64,000 bases of DNA from Symsagittifera roscoffensis (lineage: Eukaryota > Xenacoelomorpha > Acoela > Convolutidae): positions 3,844,001 to 3,908,000 of the forward strand of contig NC_087068.1 of NCBI RefSeq assembly GCF_963678635.1. The letters are read 5' to 3'. Shown here piece by piece: positions 55,433-64,000 of the stretch. The position numbers were made by a program, and so were the translations under genes. Under the pieces are notes generated by a model. That model searched no databases. It worked only from the letters and a program-made list of their open reading frames with translations, and was not told the origin of the DNA. Every line of letters starts with the position of its first letter. Position 1 is the first letter of the stretch.

Positions 55433-56292
55433 TTAGTCTGATTCAGCCTTTGAGAGCAAACTGCTGGCGAAAACCAATGGCTTTTCTACCCCATCGATGA
55501 CATCGGACAACGAAGCTCCCAGGATGGTGTTACGCTCGTCCGTATCCACAAAATAGATTCCGCCGTAGTCACGAAAGTGGAGCATCGGAGTCGCGATGAA
55601 TTCCTTCGGTAGTCGACCAAAGGCTGCCTGGCACTGGTTTGTCCGCGCAAACGGCACCTTTTTTCGTCAATGAGGACAAGGGACTCTCTATTCCTGAGTG
55701 GCGGTAGAAGATTACGTCGTCGAGGAGCACAAGGGACCACTTCCACAAGTATTCTCCGATCAACTCACCCATTAGTCTCTGATAGGCTTTAGGTTCATTG
55801 AACAACCCAAACGGTATCATGACACACTCGTAGAACACTCAGGGGGGACTAACTCTGATGATCCTCTTAGGCCACGGGTACTTGCCAAGATCTGCTGGCC
55901 AAACCTAACGACGAGAAGTTTTTCGGTCTTTTCAGAGCGTCAAAGATCTGTTTTATCTGGGGATGGAGAACGCATTATCGATCGTCAAATCGCTCCTTGC
56001 CCTGTTATCCAGGCAGTACGGCGAGCTCCCGTCTATCTTCTTCCTTGGGTCGATTGATGCAATCTAGGGAATTTTGGACGGCTGGTTTACCCCTTTCTCC
56101 AACATTCTCTGCACTTCTCATTAAGGATAGGTATCTTCGCTGAGATGCCCGATCAAGCGAACTTTTGATGGAAATCGTATCACCCGTGATATTCCGATGG
56201 GAAAATACAATAGTTGGCCCCAGCTCTGCGTCAGTTAGAGCAAACACTTGTCTGTGTGACCGGATGAATTCAGCTAACCTAACTTTTTTCAA
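55433..56292 (-). pseudogene. Gypsy pol relic: reverse transcriptase and RNase H
   Basis: In minus-strand order: 'FIRSHRQVFALTDAELGPT' (about 56270), the segment before RT; 'CVMIPFGLFNEPKAYQRLMG' and 'WSLVLLDDVIFY' (55830-55690), the palm with the LVYLDD box worn to LVLLDD; then 'QAAFGRLPKEFIATPMLHF' and 'IYFVDTDERNTILGASLSDV' and 'PLVFASSLLSKAE' (55640-55435), a clear RNase H with the family's TDAS site worn to TDER. Clearly Ty3/gypsy and clearly inactive. Confidence 0.8.
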
Positions 56293-56299
56293 CCCTGCC

Positions 56300-57690
56300 A
56301 GCTTCCGGGTCTTCTGAGCATCATCCTCTAAAAATTGAAACTGCTTCCACCGCTTGCCTGCCGGGACGTAAATAGGCTGCTGGAGTCAGTTTACTAGGGT
56401 ACCCACAGTGAAATGTATCATATTGGAAGTCCAATGAACTTTCATACATTTCATACATCTCCGTTTCTAATTCGGAACTACTAAGGCCTCGATATTGTCG
56501 TCTACCGACCCTAGTTCCAGTTTCGTCGTAATCTAACCGTCGACGTTCAGTGGACGTACATCCATCCGCTGTCTCTAGGGAGTCCTTTCACGTCCGATGA
56601 GCCTGTGTGGTTCTTGGCTTTTGATATAATTAGCTCCTGATGAGGTTGATGGTAGCCCCAATAATCACTAGCGCATTCAATGGCTTTTCTCCGACGCAAG
56701 AATCAGCTATCAATTCCAAAGATCGCTCCGTCTGACAACGATTACCCGACATCTGTGTAAAAACACACGGTGTGGGGGCTTAGGTTTGGTGGAAAGGGAC
56801 TGCAGTTGCTCCGATTGTGTCGTCCTGTCGTCGCGTTGCTGACTCCGGAGGGACATGTAAGGATACAGCTTTAGTTTGGAAAAGCCGCTATGAGAGAGTC
56901 TCTTACTACTTGACGGTTGCCTCTTAAAGTCAGTCGGGTCAAACACTCCTTGGTATCCCTTTACTTCCACGGCCCCCGGTAGTTTGAAAGGTCCGCAGAT
57001 GCGAGTGACCTGGCTGGCCGCATGTTTAGCAGATACCGCGGGATACCTGGTTCTTCACTCCGTAGTGTCCGACTCCGCTGTTCTGGTACCTCCGACGGGT
57101 CTTGCTAGGGTATCTGTCTAACAAATGTCGGGATTATTGATTTTAATCAGGTCGGGGTAGATTCTCCGGGCAAGGAGATAATAGAATTGACAAACCTATC
57201 TATCCTTGCCTTCATTTTCTGCATCTGTGTCAGAAGATCAGATCACTCTGCATCCTCACCATTTGGTCGATCCTCGGGTCAGTACCGACTGGGTGTCGAC
57301 TGGCACTCGTGCAGTGCCCACTAGTGCAGTTCGATCTTTCGACCCTTGTCCGCCACAATTGGCCTCGGTCACGTGCACCGGTACATCCTATGTCACTCTC
57401 GCAAGGTGCAACGTCTTCCTGTTCCTACCTCGAGATGGCTTATTCACGAGCTCCAGAGCCTGAGGGCAGGCCACTGCCTGGATCAAGCTCGCAAACTCTT
57501 CTCGTAAGAGGAGTTCCTGCAGCTCCACATGATAAGGTGATTCATGTGCATTGCTCGTGATTCATGTCGCCTCTAGCATGCGCGCCCGCGTTCGCATTTT
57601 AACATCGCCAAAAGATCTGACAAGCCGGGAGATTTTTCTCAGTTCTTACTTATTGCTCTGCATCAGGTTTTTGAACATCGCTCTGTCACC
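56300..57690 (-). pseudogene. Gypsy interior between gag and RT
   Basis: The region where protease and nucleocapsid should lie. Only short broken frames remain; I could not identify an aspartic protease triad or a zinc knuckle. Confidence 0.4.
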
Positions 57691-57694
57691 TGCC

Positions 57695-58030
57695 TCAGTC
57701 TTGAATGGTATCATCCGCTGATCGTGTTCTCAGTATCCCTCTAAGAGTGGGGTTAGTAAAACCGTTGACCTGCTCCCTGAAATGGGCCGGCATGCTCGTA
57801 AAAACGTCGAGGACCCAGTCCATCAAGCATCTTAGCTTGCTCAACCTCTCACAAGTTGGCATCCGCAACCCAAACGATGTGTTTCTCCAGTCCACCGTAT
57901 TTTGGTAGCTGTTGGAGGGAAACCGGTCGTGTCTGAGCTTTTCGAATCGAAATATCCGTTGCTGCATGTCAAGAGCATTTGCCGCTGCCACCTCAGTCTC
58001 GGCTTTTATTGCACTCTCTGCGTCATTCAT
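57695..58030 (-). pseudogene. Gypsy gag relic
   Basis: A 111-codon minus-strand frame directly inside the right (5') LTR, containing 'AEVAAANALDMQQRIFRF'-like helical text and 'LRCLMDWVLDVFTSMPAHF'. Position and helical character suit gag; no capsid motif is certain. Confidence 0.4.
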
Positions 58031-58299
58031 CTTCTGTCTATATCGTATCTTTCAATAACAGCTCGTTTTGGTAACTACAATCCAGAAAATGCCCACCCAG
58101 GAGCGCCACATATTTTTGGGGGATTTCTTCTCCAGGTCCATTCACAATCTCCAAGTTTACGATACGACAAAATGGTTCCCTGGGCAGTGAGTTCAACATG
58201 GTGACCGATATTCACTACTAAAGGCTTAAATTGGAACAACTTTTCTGTACTCTTTTACGTCACTTGTTCCATTTGGCTTACTACTCTTAAGTCTGTCTC

Positions 58300-60076
58300 T
58301 TAGGCTCAATCTGTTCTTAAAAAGTTCCAATTTTAAGGAGGTTCAGACAATTGTAATCAAACTCTTGTAATTCTAAGAATGAAAAATAATATTCTATCAA
58401 AAGGAAATAAACCACGATTTATCAGCACAATTGCCGTATTTCAATTTGACTTCGAATCATTTCAACTAAGTGCTTTTCCCTCTCTGAAGAAACCTAAATA
58501 TTTGGTGAACTTTAGTAGTTCCTCACAACTACCAGTTTGACATGCTAAAATTATTCATGTCTCTACAGATCTTCACTCCTTTGAGGTACTTCAACTGATC
58601 TCTCTAAACTCATGAACCACTCTTCTCAATTCTGGCCAGAACCAACCATATTTTGACCTTGTTGTTCTCATCTCTATAAGTGTGGGCTATTTGTTAATCT
58701 CTATATTTTTGTTCTATTTGAGTTTTAGCTATAATCAGAGTTATGGTTGTCTCTACAACTCCTGACCTTTACTTTGGCCCCCTTACGTAAAATCCTAACT
58801 CTAATCAACCAATAACGACACTAGCCCTAAAATCCAAGCTTACCGTAGGTTTCTCCACATAACTTATAAATTTTGCAAATATCAAGAACAGTTTCCCCTC
58901 TGAACCAGGTATTAGCCAACCGCTCAAGGTTTTGAGTCAACTATCCCGTCAACGTTACGGAGAAGACCTTGCTCATGAGCCACTTACTCATTCCAACCAT
59001 CTAAAATTCGCAGCAACCTTCTTTTCAAATCACAATCTTCCAGCTAAAAGGGCAACGCTATTTAATCATTAGTGAACAATTTATTCGTAAAGTCACCTTG
59101 TCAGCAGAATAAATATCTCATCCAGTCTTGCTTTTGACAGAGCCATTTCCCATACCAAGCTATTACTGTAAATTTTCTCTGAGACTACTTTTTAGTCTAT
59201 TTGAATTTCCGATAATAGCTCCTTCGGCAAGCTAAATTTAACCCAACCTTCGCCAAGTCCGCTTGAATTACTTCCACTAATCCGAAATTATAACGTAAAA
59301 TTTAAATCCCTCTCAGCTTCTGCTTCAGTTCTCAAAAGTTAAGGTCCCTCAAAGCCATAAGTCTGCTGACTCATTCCAATTTCGAAAAGTCAAGGCCAGG
59401 TAGTGTGCCTTTTTCCAACGTTAATCCCGAGTCTTTTCGGCAATTTCGGTCACATTTGTCTGAAGGTTTTTTAAAAGTCATCGCAGGGTCATCCGTGATC
59501 CAGCTTCCATCTCAGGGTTCAAAATCGTATGAGGGTCCTACCCAACAATTTCATTTAAATCCCATTAGTACTTCTTCCTTTATTCCTTTTTAAAGATCCA
59601 TTATCACTGATCCCGTGAAAAAGATGAGCAACACCGGATCAAGTCACTGCAGGAGTTTAAAGTAGTTCATCCATAATTTTAACTCACGGAGGTTCGCTGA
59701 AGTTTTTGAAATCTCAGGGAGGTTTAGATCTCCTATTGAGCCGAATTCGTCCACATGTCAGATGGGTGCTTTAAAAAAGATTAGCGTTGGAATTTTCGAA
59801 CTCAGGATCATCATGCCTTGGGAGTACGGAATTGTTTTATTCCGAATCTTAAAACATGGGGGTTTGGGGAAATTTTCGAGATCTCCGAGAAGTTGACATC
59901 TCCTAGTGACCCGAATTGCTATAAATGTGAGCCGACCAATGGTGCTGTAATTGTGATCCGCGTTGGATTTTTTGGATTCTGCATCATTTTGCACTGGGGG
60001 TACGGAAAGTGTTTTATGCCTAAGTTTTATCTTCGATTGATTAATCTTATTTTTTTTACCCAAGGCTAACGGTCAC
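58300..60076 (-). repeat. Right (5') LTR of the decayed gypsy element
   Basis: Diverged direct repeat of 50550-51893 (landmarks given there). It is longer because of an internal duplication: the stretch around 59760-59885 is repeated around 59940-60010 ('ggtgct-ta---gat--gcgttgga-ttttt'). With the left LTR it frames an element of about 9.5 kb. Confidence 0.65.
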
Positions 60077-60264
60077 TCCAATGATTTTTGAACTATGGTA
60101 GCGTGCAATTCTAAACCTCTATGAACATAAAGTGATGCTGTTTGCGGCAACTTTGCAATTAGTCGAGTTTACGGTAGGATCACCAAATCTACAGAAAGTT
60201 GGCTGGTTTTTTAAATTTCTTTGACGAGCCAGACTTTGTAGCTTTCTCTTGTACATCGAAGCTC

Positions 60265-60470
60265 GGAACAATTGGTAATAAACAATGCGACAAATGGTAA
60301 CAAACAACACCTCGTATCAAATCATTGGTAAGTCGACTACGCTTGCTCCGCTTCGTTCTGCTGCACTTATATCCGAAAGGAGCGGAGCAACGCGCATGAA
60401 CCTGAGTTCTCCGCTTAATCTACTCTTACGAATTGACACCTGATAACAATTATTGCTTGGAATTGTCGCC
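60265..60470. mobile_element. MITE with GCGACAAT-type ends, copy 2
   Basis: Diverged relative of 8165-8339: left side 'aatgcgacaaatggtaa', right side 'cttggaattgtcgcc', and interior 'gaacctgagttctccgcttaatctact' corresponding to 'gaatcagtgttccccgcttaatttact'. Confidence 0.55.
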
Positions 60471-60479
60471 TAGCGGTTT

Positions 60480-61767
60480 TTTTGGGCTAATTTCAAGAAA
60501 TTTGGGCAATGAACAGACACAAAATTGGTCTGAAAACCTATATTCATTTGAAAAACGTCAGTGCGACAAAAGATTGCTTCAATTTTGTGTACACATCACT
60601 TTAAATTGTTTTCAAAATGAAAAAGTTAGTGATTCTTGCAAAAGTGTTTATTGTTAGTTAGAGTTTTATCAAAGTTGATAAGTAAAATCTCAAACTTACA
60701 ATGAAAATACAAGCTTACATTTTTGAAACCAGAGGAAACATTTAAACTGGGCGTTTTTGTATGTTTTTGTTTCAGTTTCAGTTATGGCTGTGTGATGAAT
60801 GATTTTCTTTAAGTTTTTTGTAAGCTGAGATCAAAACCAGCTCCCGATATCTAGCTTTTCAGTTACTTTTATGGAGATTTTTTTCTTTTTTTCTTTTCTT
60901 TTCAAATATTTGTGTGATGGCTTTTTAAAATATTGGAATTTGGTTGAGATCAAATTCTAGCGTATAAATTTTACGATTATCAGCTTATGGTGTAGATTTT
61001 CAAAACTCCCAGGTTTCCTTTTGCCTTAAGCGTTTTTTTTCGATAAAAGAGACAGAGTTTTAAACTACTTCACTTCAGAGAGAGTGACCAAAATTATCTT
61101 ACATAGCCAAATAAATTGTCCAAAAAGTTTGTGAAGTTAAAAATTGAATTTCATTCATAATAGGCATATCAAAAATTGCATGCCATCACGGCACCCACAC
61201 AATATAATTCGGAAAATCACCACTGTACTGATTTACTTTCACAGCAAAGCAGTATTCTTGCTCTTGTTTTCGTTGTTTGGTTGTTTTGCTCTCGTTTTCT
61301 CAGTCAAATTGAGTTTCCGAGCAATTCCAAAGATTTGATTTTGGCGAGAAGCCCGATCCCTCATATTTGCACATATTGACGCTTAAGGAGCCTTTAGAAA
61401 AACTCTAGACTTTTTGACCAAAAATCAGCCCTCGGTCGGCCCTAGCAAAAAACAATCCTTCAGTGAAATTAACACTTATCTGTTTTTCTCAAACCAAAAG
61501 CAGAAGTTCTGGTTATAGACGAACCAAATTAATGTTGAAGAAAATTGCTCTCGATGGCAAATGGCTCAAAATTTTGAAAACTAGCGCTTTGGATCAAACA
61601 TCTGCCTGAAATTCGATCCTGATTTGAAATCTTTTATTTGTTGTGGTTTCAAAAAATAGGAAAAATGTTTGCAAAACTCACAATCATGCCTATAAACGGT
61701 TACAAGTAAATTGTTCTTATGATTTGTGTTCTAGCTCATTTTAATTATCTGGGGAAAAACTCCTTCT
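60480..61767. other. Upstream region of the NTPase gene
   Basis: AT-rich with T-rich tracts. No upstream exon identified. An in-frame TAG (61734-61736) in 'gtgttctag' doubles as a possible splice acceptor, so the annotated ATG might instead lie within an internal exon. Confidence 0.35.
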
Positions 61768-63317
61768 ATGGCAAAACACGTCCATGACAGTTTACAAAAC
61801 CATGAGAAACAACTCAAAACCGGTTGGTTCTCCCAAATTGAAACTGTCAACGACAAAAATCAGGACCAAATAGGCAAAGTATTGGAAAGACTTGCTATTC
61901 CACGTTATCAGCACGTTTCCAGACCATGTACTCCAGTTATGAATAGTTACAATAAGGAAGTTGCTAGGTACAAACTGCGTACCCAAAAGATTCTTTGCGG
62001 TGGTGGTAATGAAATATCTCTTCACGACAAAGAAGAAATTTCCGAACTTTTTGACTTCTATTTTAAAGATCGAGTTAGTAAATTATGCTTTGTTCCCGAC
62101 ATTGACCTTATTTGCGATAATCTTCTCTATAAAACCACCGAAGACGGAAAGTTGAAGGGGCTGGCAGAAACTGGGTCCTATATAGGTGAAGTTACAAATT
62201 TCATTTGCGATTACCTTTCAAAGCAGCCTTCAGCTAAAGGAATTATGCTTAAAAACTACAGCAGCAAACATTTTGCAAGTCTGCTTGATGAAATATCTGT
62301 GCACCCGGGCGAATTTGAAACTGACTGGCTCTATATTGGCAAAGACACAATAGTTGCGGTTGAAATTGGACTGAGTGACCCGGAAGCCAAATCAAATTAT
62401 TCCTTCTATCAAACCGTCAAAAACAAATTAATTCAAGTTCTTGAGAGAACAATACCGCATTTACAATCAATTATTTATAATCTGACTAAATCATTAGACG
62501 ATGAAAACAAAGATAACGTTATTGAAATTATTACAAAGAGATTACAGGTTGTCGTTGTTTTACCAAATATAACTGCAGCCCAGTTTCAGGAAGCACTCGA
62601 AAATTTGAAAGAAGAATTACACAACACTCAATCGAAACTTTCAAAGCTACTGAAATACAACGAAAAATTTTGGTCTCAAGGTTTATTTTTTGCTCCTCAA
62701 TTTGATTCTTACTTTTTCAGCATTGACAAAAACCTCAACCCTTATCTTATATCACAAACAGGTACTGATTCTTCCACCTCAGACGTTTATTCTCACTTAT
62801 TTTCAGAATTATCACCCGAAAGAATTTCTGATTTCGGTAGTTCAAAAACAGAGAATGAATCTCAGTTATTTCGAGACATATCAGCTCTGATAGTTTTGTC
62901 CAGTCTGAATTTCATGAAATTTTGGCCGGATGAGAAGGAGGACCGCGATGTTGACAAAAGATACCAGAAAAGTTTCAGTATTTGGAAGTCTAAACAAGAC
63001 AACTTGACTTACAATGGCAATGATTTCATCCTGAGCCCAGAACAGCACCGTATTCTAGCAAACGACAAACTGACCCGTCTGTTAATTAGTGGGGAGCCTG
63101 GAAGTGGGAAAACATCGCTTTTGTTGGCTAAATGTCGACTGCTAGCTGAACATAACGAAGTTCATGTGATTTTTTTTGTTGTCAGAAAAACAAAAAAACA
63201 GTTCCTGGAATTTTTACGAACAATGATCAAGGACCATGGAAGTGAGACGTTGAGACGAAAACTTGTGATACTTCCTGTAGATGGTGATTACCACACTTCA
63301 ATAAGACACTACCTCTC
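61768..63317 (+). CDS. P-loop NTPase, SF1-helicase-like, with nuclease-like N-terminal domain (partial gene)
   Basis: 516 codons plus two bases, ending at a donor CTC|GTGAGT (GT at 63318); the gene continues past the window. Residues 182-201 read EFETDWLYIGKDTIVAVEIG, resembling the core of PD-(D/E)xK/NERD-type nucleases, but the expected lysine after E199 is a glycine, so catalysis is doubtful. Residues about 230-300 are helical. At 422-450 comes LSPEQHRIL, a Q-motif-like segment, then LISGEPGSGKTS, a Walker A motif (Lys448, Thr449), followed by helix and strand 'EVHVIFFVVRKTKKQFLEF' fitting motif Ia of SF1 helicases. Walker B would be in later exons. Start: first ATG after an in-frame TAG. 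STAND/NLR-type ATPase is a less likely alternative. Confidence 0.7.
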
Positions 63318-63590
63318 GTGAGTTACTCTGATGTGAATATCGAGATAGATATCAGCAATACTTTGTCTAATGTGACTGACTGTAATTCTTTCATTCCGCA
63401 CCTTTTTTTCGGAACTTCCCTATGACTTTCTGAACTTCACTTATTTCTGAAATCCTTATGGGGGATTAGATTTTTTAAAATGTTGTGGGTTTTTACTCGA
63501 TTAATTTTAGGACGTGGAAAATGCAAAATGAAAGCCATGTCTATAACTAAATGCCATGTCTCAGCGTCACCCTCTCAATTTTACTTAACC
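63318..63590 (+). other. Intron start of the NTPase gene
   Basis: AT-rich sequence after the donor; no acceptor with a continuing helicase frame seen before the window ends. Confidence 0.4.
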
Positions 63591-63850
63591 TCCCCCAACT
63601 AAAGAGGGGGTAAGATACCCCCCAAAGTCTACCAATAATTAATACCCCCATGTTCAACCATAAGGGGGGAAATGGCGGTTGTAGTAAACTGACATGGAGG
63701 GGGGAGTGAACGGAGGGGGGGGGGGCAAAATAAACGGGGGGAGGTAAAGTAAACGGGGGTGAAGAAAACTGGGGGAGTGAGGGCCTTAATTAAACTCGGG
63801 GGAGGGTTAAACTGGGGGGATGAGGGAAGGGGTGTTTCAAATAATCCCCG
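63590..63850. repeat. G-rich degenerate minisatellite with quadruplex potential
   Basis: From 63690 units like 'taaacgggggg-gg' and 'aaactgggggagtgag' repeat about every 17-25 bp with runs of five or more G (one of about 12). The preceding 63585-63670 is C-rich then mixed. This lies in what should be an intron of the NTPase gene. Confidence 0.65.
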
Positions 63851-64000
63851 CATTAACACCGTTCAATCCTTACCCCTCCCCCCTCCCTCTGCAAAATTAA
63901 GTATTAAACTGAGATGAATTCAAAAAGTGAGACAAAGAATAGACATTATAATATGAAAAGTAACTTTGTAAGAGACGTAATACGTAGCAACTGCACTAAA
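63851..64000. other. Window end
   Basis: No feature recognised. Confidence 0.3.

Noticed and set aside
53583-58204. Plus-strand open frames in the gypsy element
   Set aside because: Antisense shadows of the minus-strand polymerase relic.
63629-63859. 76-codon minus-strand frame, proline-rich
   Set aside because: Complement of the G-rich minisatellite, low complexity only.

Overview
This window looks like nuclear DNA of an invertebrate animal, taxon not determinable from the sequence alone. It is visibly AT-rich and gene-poor. Its few genes have GT-AG introns, and most of the rest is decayed transposon: LINEs, BEL/Pao and Ty3/gypsy LTR elements, foldback MITEs, tRNA-derived SINEs and satellites. 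I see no bacterial operons, ribosome binding sites, intact tRNA or rRNA genes, or CRISPR arrays.

Host genes. (1) A three-exon minus-strand gene (15368 to 6494, modelled at 628 aa) encodes a condensation/alcohol-acetyltransferase-type acyltransferase with an N-H-x3-D-G version of the HHxxxDG motif. (2) A plus-strand gene from 42201 to 49426 joins a short basic first exon, three tandemly duplicated 78-nt phase-0 exons and a 204-codon last exon (modelled at 298 aa, no recognised family). (3) A P-loop NTPase or SF1-helicase-like gene starts at 61768, reaches a splice donor at 63318 and runs off the window. Single possible exons lie on the minus strand at 4327-4507 and 41630-41805.

Most notable element. 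Intron 1 of the acyltransferase gene holds, in antisense, a nearly intact non-LTR retrotransposon (about 9430-13220). Its upstream ORF has a 2A-like recoding motif followed by a chromo-barrel (MRG15/MSL3/Tudor-knot-like) domain. The downstream 911-aa ORF has a reverse transcriptase, a CCHC zinc motif and a restriction-like endonuclease. The two ORFs are in the same frame, separated by one TAA and then an ATG three bases later.

Layout. 0-6 kb: SINE and LINE relics, one possible exon. 6-15.4 kb: acyltransferase gene with its resident retrotransposon. 15.8-19 kb: dispersed repeats and a degenerate satellite. 19-25.7 kb: decayed BEL/Pao copies with gag fragments of a Ty3/gypsy-like element. 25.9-28.6 kb: decayed LINE. 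28.6-30.6 kb: tandem repeat of roughly 0.9 kb units. 31.9 kb: near-perfect long hairpin. 32.5-35.2 kb: tandem duplication of about 1.5 kb. 36.7-39.8 kb: 42-bp minisatellite with higher-order structure. 40-41.4 kb: Tc1/mariner-type foldback element. 42.2-49.4 kb: the duplicated-exon gene. 50.5-60.1 kb: a decayed Ty3/gypsy element with both LTRs recognisable, minus strand. 61.8-64 kb: NTPase gene, then G-rich repeats.

No shared pathway links the host genes. The main theme is mobile DNA and duplication: several insertion families can be delimited by target-site duplications, and tandem duplication acts both in non-coding DNA and inside a gene.
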